NCBI RefSeq assembly: GCF_013283745.1
Contig: NZ_JABSTZ010000007.1
Span: 1 to 41,872 of the forward strand
Length of the DNA: 41,872 bases
Reading direction: 5' to 3'
Origin: Aeromicrobium stalagmiti
GTDB taxonomy: Bacteria > Actinomycetota > Actinomycetes > Propionibacteriales > Nocardioidaceae
Part shown: piece by piece, positions 1 through 8,322 of the stretch
Layout of the letters: each line of letters starts with the position of its first letter
How positions within the stretch are numbered: position 1 is the stretch's first letter
Notes under the pieces: model-generated
Seen by the model: only the letters and a program-made list of their open reading frames with translations
What the model was told of the DNA's origin: nothing
Database searches by the model: none
Position numbers and translations under genes: made by a program

Positions 1-107
1 ACGTCTTCAAGCAATGGCGCGGACTCGCGACCCGCTACGACAAACTCGCCCTGACCTACCGAGGCGGAGCTGTCCTCCGCGCCATCACCATCTGGCTACG
101 CCAATAA
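1..107 (+). pseudogene. IS5-family transposase, 3' end only (cut by window edge)
   Basis: Reading from base 3, the frame encodes 34 residues ending YRGGAVLRAITIWLRQ and a TAA at 105-107. This resembles the C-terminal tail of actinobacterial IS5-family DDE transposases (RYDKLA-x-TYR...VLxAIxIWLR). The catalytic core lies outside the window, so it cannot be said whether the gene is intact. The bases after the stop (GAGACGTGCCCT, 109-120) look like the terminal inverted repeat, followed by CTAG at 119-122, a target-site type used by some IS5 subgroups. The other end of the element is not visible, so neither the repeat nor the duplication can be confirmed. Confidence 0.7.
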
Positions 108-126
108 GGAGACGTGCCCTAGGCCG

Positions 127-615
127 GTGCCCCACCCCGAGGTCTCCCCCGACGAGGTCGCCGACCGCATCTCGGCCTACGTCTACGGCAACATCCTGAC
201 CCTCGCGGCGCTCGTGGTGCTGCACACCGACGAGGTCGAGAACGGCGCGGGCCTGGCGATCGTCGTCGGCACGGCCCTGTCGACGTTCGTCGCGCACGCG
301 TATGCCGAGAGCCTCGGCGGAGCGGCCCGAGGGCACGCCTCCTCGTTCGGCGTCGTGCTGCGCGACAGCCTGCCGATCATGTCGGCCGCGGCCGTCCCGG
401 CCTTGCTGATGCTCGCCGGCGCGCTCGAGTGGTTCTCGCCGACGGTGTGCCTGCGGATCGCCGAGACGTGGGTCGTCGTGCGACTCGCCCTGACCGGCTT
501 CATCGTCGGCCGGCTGCGCGGCATGCCGGTCACGTTCCACACGTGGGTCGCCTCGATCGGCCTGGCCGCGGTGGCCCTCGCGATCGTGGCCGTCAAGGTC
601 GTCCTCACGCACTGA
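127..615 (+). CDS. Predicted multi-pass membrane protein, unknown function
   Basis: This 162-residue protein has about five hydrophobic segments (roughly residues 22-34, 42-60, 84-104, 110-130 and 138-158) and a short acidic N-terminus. That pattern suggests a small integral membrane protein with the N-terminus in the cytoplasm. I do not recognise a family. The GTG at 127 is the first usable start after the insertion-sequence end, and no Shine-Dalgarno sequence is visible, so the original promoter may have been disturbed by the insertion just upstream. The 3' end overlaps the convergent DUF255 gene by 11 bp. Confidence 0.7.
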   Translation: MPHPEVSPDEVADRISAYVYGNILTLAALVVLHTDEVENGAGLAIVVGTALSTFVAHAYAESLGGAARGHASSFGVVLRDSLPIMSAAAVPALLMLAGALEWFSPTVCLRIAETWVVVRLALTGFIVGRLRGMPVTFHTWVASIGLAAVALAIVAVKVVLTH

Positions 616-2590
616 CGGCGGCCGACAGCTCCTCCACGGTCGTGACGGGGCGCTGGCAGACGAACCCGCGGCAGACGTACGCCGCGGCCCGGCCGTCGAC
701 CAGTCCCCGCTGCTCGAACAGCGGCACCGCCAGGCCGACGTCACCCGCGACCACGACGGCGCCCGGAGACGCGAGGTGCAGCGCGGCCCGGTGGAGCTCG
801 CCCCGCTCCGCGGCGTCGCCGACAACCGCGATCTCGAGCGGACCGGCGAGGAGCGCCTCGGCGGCGGCGAGCGTCCAGCCCGCGAACCGCGGCACCTGGG
901 CGGCGATCGAGGCGGCCGCGGCGATGCCCGACTCGGCAGCGGCGCGATAACGGTGCTCGCCGGTGATCGCGGCGAAGGCGATCAGCGCGTGCACGGCCGA
1001 CGACGTCCCCGACGGATAGGCGTTGTCGGACGCGTCCTGGGGGCGGACGACCAGGGCCTCCGCGTCGTCGGCAGTGTCGAAGAAGCCGCCTGCGGGGTCG
1101 GCGAAGTGGTCGACGACCCGGTCGAGCAGCAGCCTCGCCCGGTCGAGCCACACGGCGTCACCGGTGACCCCGAGCACCGACAGGAAGCCCTCGGCGACCG
1201 AGCCGTGGTCCTCGAGCACGGCCGCGTTGGCACCGGCCACGCCGTCGCGGGAGGTGCGCCGGAACCCGCCGGCCAGGTGCACGTCGCTGAGCAGCTCGGC
1301 CGCGGCGACCGCTGCGGCGGTGAAGTCGGGCTCGTCGAGCAGCACCCCGGCCTCGGCGAGCGCCGAGACGGCCAGGCCGTTCCACGACGCCACGACCTTG
1401 TCGTCACGCGCCGGACGGGTGCGCTCGGCGCGGGCGGTGACGAGGCGCTCGCGGACGCCCTGCCAGCGAGCGTCGTCGTCGGGGTCCTGCAGCAGCTGCA
1501 GCGTCGAGAAGCCTCGCTCGAACGTCCCGGGCCCCGTCACCGAGAGCAGCTGGGCCGCCCAGGCGCCGTCGGACGCGCCGAGCGTCCGCATCAGCTGGTT
1601 GGGGTTGAAGACGTAGAACGTGCCCTCGTGCCCGTCGCTGTCGGCGTCGAGGGCCGAGGCGAAACCGCCCTCCGGGGTGCGCAGCTCGTCGAGCAGGAAC
1701 CGACCGGTCTCGCGGACGACCCGCTCGGCCAGTGGCGACCCGGTCTGGCGCCACCAGTGCAGGTAGACCCGCATCAGCAACGCGTTGTCGTAGAGCATCT
1801 TCTCAAAGTGCGGCACCCGCCAGAAGCGGTCGACGCTGTAGCGCGCGAAGCCGCCGGTCAGCTGGTCGTACATGCCGCCGCGCGCCATCGCCTCGCACGT
1901 GCCGGCGACCAGGTCGAGCGACTGCTGCGACCCGGTCCGGGCCGCGTGGCGCAGCAGGAACTCCAGCACCATCGACGGCGGGAACTTGGGGCTGGTGCCG
2001 AAGCCGCCGGCCTCCTGGTCGTACGACCGCGCGAGCTCGGTGACGGCGGCGTCGAGCTCGTCGGCACCGAGCGCCCCGCCCACCGGGTCGATCGTTGACT
2101 GCAGGTGCGCCATGACGTCCTTGCTGACCGTGAGGACCTCGTCGCGACGGTCGGTCCACGCCTCGGCGAGCGCCTGCAGCACCTGCGTGAAGGCCGGGGT
2201 GCCCTGGCGCGGCTCCGGCGGGAAGTAGGTGCCGGCGAAGAAGGGCTCACCCTGGGGCGTGAGGATGCAGGTCATCGGCCAGCCGCCGTGGCCGGTCATC
2301 GCCTGCGTGGCGCGCATGTAGACCGCGTCGATGTCGGGGCGTTCCTCGCGGTCGACCTTGATGTTGACGAAGTGGTCGTTCATGTACGCCGCGGTCGCCG
2401 CGTCCTCGAAGGACTCGTGCGCCATGACGTGGCACCAGTGGCAGGCCGCGTAGCCGACGCTGAGCAGGATCGGCCGGTCCAGCGTCCGGGCGACCTCGAG
2501 CGCCTCGGGGCTCCACTCCCACCAGTCGACGGGGTTGTCGGCGTGCTGCTGCAGGTAGGGGGACGTCGCGTCGGCGAGTCGGTTCGGCAT
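605..2590 (-). CDS. DUF255 thioredoxin-domain protein (YyaL/SPATA20-like)
   Basis: The 661-residue protein starts MPNRLADATSPYL and has a thioredoxin-like N-terminal domain with C50-H-W-C53-H, the hallmark of the DUF255/YyaL family. The domain is followed by an (alpha/alpha)6-like region related to glycosidase folds. Length and N-terminus match the family well. Its role is not settled in bacteria; homologues are annotated as highly conserved thioredoxin-domain proteins of the cytosol. The gene appears leaderless: a TAGGCT -10 lies 6 nt before the ATG, 28 bp downstream of the preceding small membrane-protein gene. Confidence 0.93.
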   Translation of the reverse strand: MPNRLADATSPYLQQHADNPVDWWEWSPEALEVARTLDRPILLSVGYAACHWCHVMAHESFEDAATAAYMNDHFVNIKVDREERPDIDAVYMRATQAMTGHGGWPMTCILTPQGEPFFAGTYFPPEPRQGTPAFTQVLQALAEAWTDRRDEVLTVSKDVMAHLQSTIDPVGGALGADELDAAVTELARSYDQEAGGFGTSPKFPPSMVLEFLLRHAARTGSQQSLDLVAGTCEAMARGGMYDQLTGGFARYSVDRFWRVPHFEKMLYDNALLMRVYLHWWRQTGSPLAERVVRETGRFLLDELRTPEGGFASALDADSDGHEGTFYVFNPNQLMRTLGASDGAWAAQLLSVTGPGTFERGFSTLQLLQDPDDDARWQGVRERLVTARAERTRPARDDKVVASWNGLAVSALAEAGVLLDEPDFTAAAVAAAELLSDVHLAGGFRRTSRDGVAGANAAVLEDHGSVAEGFLSVLGVTGDAVWLDRARLLLDRVVDHFADPAGGFFDTADDAEALVVRPQDASDNAYPSGTSSAVHALIAFAAITGEHRYRAAAESGIAAAASIAAQVPRFAGWTLAAAEALLAGPLEIAVVGDAAERGELHRAALHLASPGAVVVAGDVGLAVPLFEQRGLVDGRAAAYVCRGFVCQRPVTTVEELSAAVSA

Positions 2591-2618
2591 GGGGCCAGCC
2601 TAGGCGCCCCGCCCCGAC

Positions 2619-2855
2619 CTACCTGCGGTCGTGCGGGGTGGTGCGGCGGACGCCCGGATCGGCGTCCTCGCCCTCCCACGGCTTCTGCGCCTTGCGGGCG
2701 TGAGCGAGGAACGAGCGGCACAGGAAGAACGTGGCGATGATCAGCAGGACCACGATGCCCAGGGCGACCCAGCCCGGCTTGACGTCGTTGGGGTCGAGCG
2801 GCTTGTCGCGCGTCGTGCTGGCGGCGATATCGGCCAAAAAGGCATACGTGCGCAT
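2619..2855 (-). CDS. Small single-pass membrane protein
   Basis: The 78-residue protein has one clear transmembrane helix (about residues 28-48, GWVALGIVVLLIIATFFLC) followed by a basic and acidic cytoplasmic tail (HARKAQKPWEGEDAD). The pattern is common among short actinobacterial proteins of unknown function. A TAGACT -10 element lies exactly 6 nt before the ATG, implying a leaderless transcript; its first three bases are also the TAG stop codon of the upstream AraC-type gene. No function can be assigned. Confidence 0.75.
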   Translation of the reverse strand: MRTYAFLADIAASTTRDKPLDPNDVKPGWVALGIVVLLIIATFFLCRSFLAHARKAQKPWEGEDADPGVRRTTPHDRR

Positions 2856-2864
2856 GCCCCCAGT

Positions 2865-3677
2865 CTACGCGCCGCCTCGCTGGTACGCGGCTGGAGGCGT
2901 CCCGACCACCGCCGTGAAGGCCCGGATCAGGTGCGGCTGGTCGGTGAAGCCCAGCTCGACCGCCAGCGCGGCCCAGTCCGTCCGCTCCCCCGCGTGCGCC
3001 GCCGCGGCCGCATCGAGCAGGCGGAACCGTTGGACGACCCACTTGGGGCCGATGCCGAGGTAGGCGGTGAGCTGGCGCTGCAAAGTCCGCAGCCCCACCC
3101 CGGCCCGGTCGGCGAGCTCGTCGGCGCGGGTGATGGACCGGTCGACCTCCGCCGCGCGCACCCACGCGTTGATCTCGTCGGCCAGCGGGTCGGGGCTCGC
3201 GCCGATCGAGTCGAGGTGCGCCTCGAGGCCCGCCACCATCTCGTCGTCCGTCGCGTCCGCACGCAGCAGGTCGGCGGCGGTCGCCGCGTCGTCAGGACCC
3301 ACGACGTCGCCGATCGGCACGACCCGTCCGGCCACCAGGCCCAGGTCGGCACCCAGCACGGCCCGGAAGCTGGCTGGCCGGAACGTCGCACCGATCACGT
3401 GCCCGGATCCCTCGAGGGTCCGGACGAACGGCTCGCGCGTGATGCCGTTGACCAGCAGGCGAGGCGTCCCCTCCCACCGCTCGGCGGTCACGTGCACGCA
3501 CGGCTGCGGGATGACCTGCTGGGCGAACGGCTCCGGGCACTCCCACCGGACGATCCAGTAGTACTCCACGAACGGCTGCCACCGGGCCGACGGGGCGACC
3601 CGCGTGACCTCGATGTGCTCCGCGGCAGCACCCGGACGCAGGATCGCGGCGTCACCCCGGCCGCGCGGATCGGTCAT
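2865..3677 (-). CDS. AraC-family transcriptional regulator
   Basis: This 270-residue regulator has a cupin-like N-terminal sensory region (about 1-150) and a C-terminal AraC/XylS helix-turn-helix domain. The latter shows ELADRAGVGLRTLQRQLTAYLG (split here for length: first helix ELADRAGVG, then LRTLQRQL) and the second HTH helix LAVELGFTDQPHLIRAF. It resembles the DUF6597-AraC group. The ATG at 3677 (MTDPRG) is preferred over an upstream GTG because the longer form would run into the divergent DUF3224 gene. The ligand is unknown; the divergent gene and the two small downstream genes are candidate targets. Confidence 0.85.
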   Translation of the reverse strand: MTDPRGRGDAAILRPGAAAEHIEVTRVAPSARWQPFVEYYWIVRWECPEPFAQQVIPQPCVHVTAERWEGTPRLLVNGITREPFVRTLEGSGHVIGATFRPASFRAVLGADLGLVAGRVVPIGDVVGPDDAATAADLLRADATDDEMVAGLEAHLDSIGASPDPLADEINAWVRAAEVDRSITRADELADRAGVGLRTLQRQLTAYLGIGPKWVVQRFRLLDAAAAAHAGERTDWAALAVELGFTDQPHLIRAFTAVVGTPPAAYQRGGA

Positions 3678-3703
3678 GGCACCAGTGTCGCGTTTGTCCA
3701 AGA

Positions 3704-3719
3704 CCGGGGCCAGCCCCGG
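3704..3719. promoter_or_regulatory. Dyad in the AraC/DUF3224 divergent promoter
   Basis: A perfect CCGGGGC-CA-GCCCCGG dyad lies between the two divergent start codons (3677 and 3737). It is followed by TAGCGT (3724-3729), a likely -10 that ends 7 nt before the DUF3224 ATG. Its position suits an operator for the adjacent AraC protein. A G+C-rich dyad of this size could arise by chance in such DNA, so the assignment is tentative. Confidence 0.35.
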
Positions 3720-3736
3720 CTCGTAGCGTGCGGAGC

Positions 3737-4174
3737 ATGACACGCGCACACACCACCACCGCCAGGTTCACGGTCGCCGGATGGGACGAGAAGGTCGTCG
3801 TCGACATCGACGGTGACGGCCGGGAGATCAACGGCGTGACCTACCCGACGCGGGGCTTCTCCCGCGCGGACGTCCGCTACGCCTACTCGGGCGCCATCGA
3901 GGGCTCGAGCGTCCTCGCCTACCTCATCTCGTACCGTCCGGGCGTCGCTCCGGTGACCGGCTTCGAGCAGTTCACCGGGTCGATCGACGGGCACGACGGC
4001 TCGCTGGTCCTGCAGCACGTCGGCGAGCACGACGCCGAGGCCGTGCGGGCGACGCTCCACGTCGTCGAGGGCCTGGGCACCGGCGGCCTCGAGGGCCTGC
4101 GCGGCGAGGCGACGATCAACCTCGCCGGGCACAGCGACGACGGCTACGAGATCACGCTGTCGTACGACCTCTAG
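3737..4174 (+). CDS. DUF3224 domain protein
   Basis: The 145-residue protein matches the DUF3224 pattern. It has an N-terminal ARFTVAGWDE strand, a central YSGAIEGSSVLAYL stretch, a GFEQFTGSIDGHDGSLVLQHVG core, and a C-terminal ATINLAGHSDDGYEITLSYDL (split: GEATINLAG, GYEITLSYDL) strand. DUF3224 proteins are small beta-barrel-like proteins of unknown function, often beside regulators. The ATG at 3737 was chosen over GTG 3728 because a TAGCGT -10 lies 7 nt upstream of it, implying a leaderless mRNA. The stop shares a CTAG tetranucleotide with the convergent transporter gene. Confidence 0.85.
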   Translation: MTRAHTTTARFTVAGWDEKVVVDIDGDGREINGVTYPTRGFSRADVRYAYSGAIEGSSVLAYLISYRPGVAPVTGFEQFTGSIDGHDGSLVLQHVGEHDAEAVRATLHVVEGLGTGGLEGLRGEATINLAGHSDDGYEITLSYDL

Positions 4175-5091
4175 TCGAGCTCGGCGTCGGGCGGCGATCC
4201 CGGCCGCGACACCGTCAGGACGGCCTCGACGACAGCGTCATCCTCCTCGAGCCGGTGCTCCAGCGCGCGCAGGCGATCGGCGACGCTCGACTCGACCTCG
4301 TCGCCCACCAGGTCGATGCTCGCGACGATGTAGACCCGGTGCGGCCCGACGAACTCGACGTGCAGGTAGCCGACGCTCGACACCCCGTCCATCGCCGCGA
4401 GCCGATCCATGACGTAGTCGCGGATCGGCTGGGCGACCTCCATGCCGACCAGGAAGCGCCGGTTGCGGTCGATCAGCACGAACGCCACCACCGCCAGCAG
4501 CACGCCGACGAGGATCGAGCCGATCGCGTCGTAGACCGGTGAGCCGGTCGCCTGGTGCAGGCCGATGCCGGTGGCCGCGATGAGGATGCCGACCAGCGCC
4601 GCGGAGTCCTCGGCGAACACCGCGCGCAGCGTCGGGTCGGAGGTGTCGAGCGCGTGCTGCAGCACCGTGTGGTCGACACGGCGGGCCTGGCCACGCACCT
4701 GCCGGAAGGCCTGCAGGAACGAGATGCCCTCGAGCACGAACGCCACGCCCAGCACGACGTAGGCGATCGTGTAGTTCTCGGCCGCCTCCTCGGCGGTGAG
4801 CTGCTGCACGCCGTGGGTGATCGAGACGACGGCACCGGCGACGAACAGCCCGACCGCCGCGAACATCGACCACACGTAGGCCTCGCGGCCATAGCCGAGC
4901 GGATGGGTCTGGTCGGGACGCCGCTTGGAGCGCCGGTCGGCCACGAGCAGGAACACCTCGTTGCCTGTGTCGGCCCACGAGTGCGCCGCCTCGGCGACCA
5001 TCGAGGCCGAGCCGGTGAGCACCGCCGCCGCCGACTTGGCCAGCGCCACGAGGGCGTTGGCCACGAAGGCCAGGACGACGGTGACGTTCAC
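4171..5091 (-). CDS. Cation diffusion facilitator family transporter
   Basis: The 306-residue protein has six predicted membrane helices and the CDF signature. The first metal-site helix reads SMVAEAAHSWADTGNE (H and D ligands). The second conserved site lies around EDSAALVGILIAA, and a C-terminal ferredoxin-like cytoplasmic domain starts near VGMEVAQPI. CDF proteins export Zn2+, Co2+, Fe2+ or Mn2+ by proton antiport; the cation cannot be told from the sequence. The GTG at 5091 lies 4 bp after the mca stop, so both genes are likely co-transcribed. A much longer upstream reading would overlap mca and lacks family similarity. Confidence 0.9.
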   Translation of the reverse strand: MNVTVVLAFVANALVALAKSAAAVLTGSASMVAEAAHSWADTGNEVFLLVADRRSKRRPDQTHPLGYGREAYVWSMFAAVGLFVAGAVVSITHGVQQLTAEEAAENYTIAYVVLGVAFVLEGISFLQAFRQVRGQARRVDHTVLQHALDTSDPTLRAVFAEDSAALVGILIAATGIGLHQATGSPVYDAIGSILVGVLLAVVAFVLIDRNRRFLVGMEVAQPIRDYVMDRLAAMDGVSSVGYLHVEFVGPHRVYIVASIDLVGDEVESSVADRLRALEHRLEEDDAVVEAVLTVSRPGSPPDAELD

Positions 5092-5095
5092 GCTC

Positions 5096-5968
5096 TCAGC
5101 GCAGTCCGGCGAACAGATCCGTCTCGGGGAGGGTGCTCTCGACCTTGGAGTCGACGAGCTGGTAGTCCTCCGTGGGCCAGGCCTCGGCCTGCACCTCGTG
5201 GGGAATCGCGAAGAACCAGCCATCGGGGTCGATCTGCGTGGCGTGCGCCAGCAGCGCGGCGTCACGGACCGGGAAGTACTCCGCGCACTCGACCTGCGTC
5301 GTCAGCCGGGCCTCGTCCTCAGGCTTGCGCTCCCACTTCTCGAACCGCTCGGCGTAGGGGTTCTCCAGACCGTGGCGCTCGCACGCCTCGGCGATCGCCT
5401 CCATCCTCTTCCAGCTCCAGCCCAGGTGGTAGTAGAGCTTGGAGACCTGCCAGGGCTCACCGGCGTCGGGGTACTGCGTGGGATCGGCGGCGGCCTCGTA
5501 GGCGTGGACGCTGATCAGGTGGCACATGATGTGGTCGGGGTGCGGGTAGCCGCCGTTCTCGTCGTACGTCGTCAGGACGTGCGGCTTGAACGAGCGGATG
5601 AGGCGCACGAGCGGCTCGGCGGCCTCCTCGACCGGGACCAGGCCGAAGCATCCCTCGGGCAGCGGCGGCTTGGGGTCGCCCTCGGGCCAGCCGGAGTCGA
5701 CGAAGCCCAACCAGTCCTGCCGGATGCCGAGGATCTCGCGGGCGCGGTCCATCTCCTCGCGGCGGATCTCGGTGATGAGCTCGGGGTTCTCCTCGATCGC
5801 CGGGTGCTTGAACTGCGGGTTGAGGATCGAGCCGCGCTCGCCGCCGGTGCAGGTCGCGACGTGGACGTCGACTCCCTCGGCGACGTACTTGGCGGTCGAC
5901 GCAGCCCCCTTGCTCGACTCGTCGTCGGGGTGGGCGTGCACGTGCATCAGGCGGAGCTTCTCGGCCAC
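5096..5968 (-). CDS. mca: Mycothiol S-conjugate amidase
   Basis: Mca cleaves mycothiol S-conjugates of toxins to a mercapturic acid, which is exported, and GlcN-Ins, which is recycled; it acts in the cytosol. The 290-residue protein carries the LmbE/PIG-L metalloamidase motif HAHPDDESSKG (H13, D16) and the second zinc site PHPDH (H146). The length equals that of mycobacterial Mca, and the sequence is closer to Mca than to MshB. The GTG at 5968 has an AAGGAG ribosome binding site 4 nt upstream. The gene is divergent from DUF4307 and greA, as in mycobacteria. It supports a mycothiol-producing host. Confidence 0.95.
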   Translation of the reverse strand: MAEKLRLMHVHAHPDDESSKGAASTAKYVAEGVDVHVATCTGGERGSILNPQFKHPAIEENPELITEIRREEMDRAREILGIRQDWLGFVDSGWPEGDPKPPLPEGCFGLVPVEEAAEPLVRLIRSFKPHVLTTYDENGGYPHPDHIMCHLISVHAYEAAADPTQYPDAGEPWQVSKLYYHLGWSWKRMEAIAEACERHGLENPYAERFEKWERKPEDEARLTTQVECAEYFPVRDAALLAHATQIDPDGWFFAIPHEVQAEAWPTEDYQLVDSKVESTLPETDLFAGLR

Positions 5969-6069
5969 GGTTCTCCTTCGAAGGCGTTCACAAATCCTCG
6001 CACCTGCAGCAACACCGTCGGGCCGGTGGGTGTTCCTGGGATTTCGGAGCACCTGAGACAATGGGTGGC

Positions 6070-6447
6070 GTGACCGACCTCAGCTCCCGTTACGGGACCA
6101 GCAAGCGCCCCCGCTGGTTCTGGCCCGCCGTCGCAGCCGTGGGCATCACCCTCGGCGTCGCCTTCGCCGCGTGGGTCGGCTTCCAGAAGGATCCCGTGAC
6201 GGGTCGCCTCTGGGGCTACGAGGTGCTCGACGACAACCTGGTCGCCGTCAAGCTCGACGTCATCCGTCCCGACCCGCTGGCCGTGCAGTGCACCGTCTAC
6301 GCACAGTCCGAGGACCACTCGATCGTCGGCGAGAAGACCGTCGACATCCCGGCATCCCCGCGTGAAAAGGTCCGCGTCGAGATCGACATCGAGACCCAGA
6401 GCCGGGCCGTCAATGGTGTCCTGAGAACGTGTGTGCCCGCTGATTGA
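6070..6447 (+). CDS. DUF4307 single-pass membrane protein
   Basis: This protein of about 125 residues has a short cytoplasmic N-terminus (TDLSSRYGT), one membrane helix (FWPAVAAVGITLGVAFAAWV) and an extracytoplasmic beta-rich domain ending in GVLRTCVP. It fits DUF4307, a family found between mca and greA in many Actinobacteria; its function is unknown. An ATG at 6061 is in frame, but it overlaps GACAAT (6057-6062), a plausible -10 placed 7 nt before GTG 6070. I therefore prefer the leaderless GTG start. Confidence 0.85.
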   Translation: MTDLSSRYGTSKRPRWFWPAVAAVGITLGVAFAAWVGFQKDPVTGRLWGYEVLDDNLVAVKLDVIRPDPLAVQCTVYAQSEDHSIVGEKTVDIPASPREKVRVEIDIETQSRAVNGVLRTCVPAD

Positions 6448-6464
6448 GTGCTAACCTCGACGTT

Positions 6465-6488
6465 CACCCCGGGCGTTGGCCCGGGGTG
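6465..6488 (+). terminator. Perfect hairpin between DUF4307 and greA
   Basis: A 10-bp perfect stem, CACCCCGGGC / GCCCGGGGTG, closes a GTTG loop. It starts 18 bp after the DUF4307 stop and ends 22 bp before the greA ATG. No U-tract follows. It could terminate upstream transcription in the U-less manner reported for some actinobacterial terminators, or form part of the greA 5' leader. A TAACCT at about 6451-6456 could be a -10 that places the hairpin inside the greA transcript. Confidence 0.5.
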
Positions 6489-6510
6489 CAGCACGTAAAG
6501 GAGCACTCGC

Positions 6511-7014
6511 ATGACTCAGCCGACAGAGACCGACACCATCTGGGTGACCCAGGAGGCGTACGACCGTCTGCAGCAGGAGCTCGAGCACCTCAAGGGCGAC
6601 GTCTGGGCCGACATCACGTCCAAGATCGCCGCCGCGCGCGACGAAGGTGACCTCAAGGAGAACGGCGGCTACCACGCCGCCCGCGAGGAGCAGGGCAAGA
6701 CCAAGGCCCGCATCGACCAGCTCGAGAGCATGCTGCGCCGTGCCGAGGTCGGTGAGAAGGCAGCCGACGACGGCACCCTCGACGCCGGCATGATCGTCAC
6801 GATCCGCTTCGCCGGCGACTCCGACACCGAGCAGTTCCTGCTCGGCTCCCGCGAGCTGCTGAGCATGGACTCCAGCGTCGAGCTCGACGTCTACTCCCCC
6901 ACCTCGCCGCTCGGCGCCGCCCTGCTGGGCAAGAAGGTCGGCGACACGGTCTCCTACGAGACCCCCAACGGCAAGAGCCTGTCGGTCGAGATCGTCGCCG
7001 CCAAGCCGTTCTGA
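6511..7014 (+). CDS. greA: Transcription elongation factor GreA
   Basis: GreA stimulates the intrinsic RNA cleavage activity of backtracked RNA polymerase. The 167-residue protein has the N-terminal coiled coil whose tip carries the catalytic acidic pair (ARDEGDLKENGGYH, D44-E45). A C-terminal FKBP-like domain ends in SVEIVAAKPF. Length and domain order are standard. AAAGGAG lies at the correct distance before the ATG. Neighbouring DUF4307 and mca match the conserved actinobacterial gene order. Confidence 0.97.
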   Translation: MTQPTETDTIWVTQEAYDRLQQELEHLKGDVWADITSKIAAARDEGDLKENGGYHAAREEQGKTKARIDQLESMLRRAEVGEKAADDGTLDAGMIVTIRFAGDSDTEQFLLGSRELLSMDSSVELDVYSPTSPLGAALLGKKVGDTVSYETPNGKSLSVEIVAAKPF

Positions 7015-7059
7015 CCAACCGTTCCGATCCGCCCGTCCTGACCCGTCCGTCCTGACCCG

Positions 7060-8250
7060 TCAGACCAGCTCGTAGCCGAGCTCGGTCAGGCGGGTGCCGA
7101 CCTCGGCCCGGTGCTGCGCTCCTCGCGTGGCGACCTGGATGTCGACGTCGACCTGACGGACGCGCAGCGACTCGGACGCGCGGTCGTGGTTGACGTTGAG
7201 CACGTTGACCTGCATGTGGGCGAGGTCGCTGAGCAGCCGCATGAGCTCGCCCGGGCGGTCGCCGATGCGCACCCGGAAGTTGAGGAAGCGCCCGGCGGCG
7301 GCCAGGCCGTGACGGATCACGTCGAGCAGCACGAGGGCGTCGATGTTGCCGCCCGACAGGACAGCCACGACGGGCCCCTCGAAGTCGTCGGGGCGCTCGA
7401 GGACCGCGGCGACCGCAGCAGCCCCGGCGGGCTCGACCAGCAGCTTGGCCCGCTCGAGGAGCGACAGCAGTGCGCGGCTCAGCGACTCCTCGCTGACCGT
7501 GCGGACCTCGTCGAGCAGTGACGCGAGGATCTCGAACGGGATGTCGCCGGGCTGGGCGACCGAGATGCCGTCGGCCATCGTGACGCCCATGGCGGTCGCA
7601 ACCGGGTGGCCGGCGGCGATCGAGGCCGGATAGGCCGCGGCGTCCTCGGCCTGCACGCCGATGATCCGCAGGTCGGGCCGCTCGCTGCGCAGGAGCGCGA
7701 CGCCGGCCGCGAGACCGCCACCGCCGAGCGGGACGAGGATCGTCCTGACGTCGGGGCACTGCTCCAGCACCTCGAGACCGAGCGTGCCCTGACCGGCGAT
7801 GATGTCCTCGTGGTCGAAGGGGTGGATCAGCACCGCACCGGTCCGCTCCGCGAACTCCCGCGCGGGCACGAGCGCCTCGGTGACGCCGCTGCCGTGGAAC
7901 CGGATGTCGGCGCCATAGCTCTCGGTCGCCGCGACCTTGGGCAGCGCGGCTCCCACCGGCATGAAGATCGTCGACCTGATGCCGAGCAGCGACGCCGCCA
8001 GGGCGACTCCCTGGGCATGGTTGCCGGCGCTCGCCGCGACCACGCCGCGCGCCCGCTCCTGCGCACTGAGCCGGGCGATGCGGACGTACGCCCCGCGGAT
8101 CTTGAACGACCCGGTGCGCTGGAGGTTCTCGGCCTTGAGGAAGACGTCCTGGCCGGTGCGGGAGCTCAGCCACCGCGAGTGCGCCATGGGCGTCGTCTCG
8201 GTCACGCCCTCGAGCAGCTCGCGGGCCGCCCTCACGTCATTCAGGTCCAC
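7060..8250 (-). CDS. ilvA: Threonine ammonia-lyase with ACT domain
   Basis: This PLP enzyme deaminates threonine to 2-oxobutyrate, the first step to isoleucine, or serves threonine catabolism. The 396-residue protein has the PLP lysine in RTGSFKIRGA (K50), the substrate loop SAGNHAQG (74-81) and the phosphate-binding GGGGL (176-180). A single C-terminal ACT domain (about 322-396) identifies the short form, as in many Actinobacteria; whether it acts biosynthetically or catabolically is not clear from sequence. The GTG at 8250 was chosen because the reading frame stays open far upstream without similarity. Confidence 0.92.
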   Translation of the reverse strand: MDLNDVRAARELLEGVTETTPMAHSRWLSSRTGQDVFLKAENLQRTGSFKIRGAYVRIARLSAQERARGVVAASAGNHAQGVALAASLLGIRSTIFMPVGAALPKVAATESYGADIRFHGSGVTEALVPAREFAERTGAVLIHPFDHEDIIAGQGTLGLEVLEQCPDVRTILVPLGGGGLAAGVALLRSERPDLRIIGVQAEDAAAYPASIAAGHPVATAMGVTMADGISVAQPGDIPFEILASLLDEVRTVSEESLSRALLSLLERAKLLVEPAGAAAVAAVLERPDDFEGPVVAVLSGGNIDALVLLDVIRHGLAAAGRFLNFRVRIGDRPGELMRLLSDLAHMQVNVLNVNHDRASESLRVRQVDVDIQVATRGAQHRAEVGTRLTELGYELV

Positions 8251-8322
8251 GTCCTCAACGTAGTCGCTGACCGGGCCCGAAGGTACTCTCGACCTCTCAC
8301 CCGACTGCCCGAGAGGCCCTTC

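Noticed and set aside
7030..7062. Short tandem repeat after greA (CCGTCCTGACC twice)
   Set aside because: Two imperfect copies of about 14 bp at the end of ilvA; too little to indicate function.
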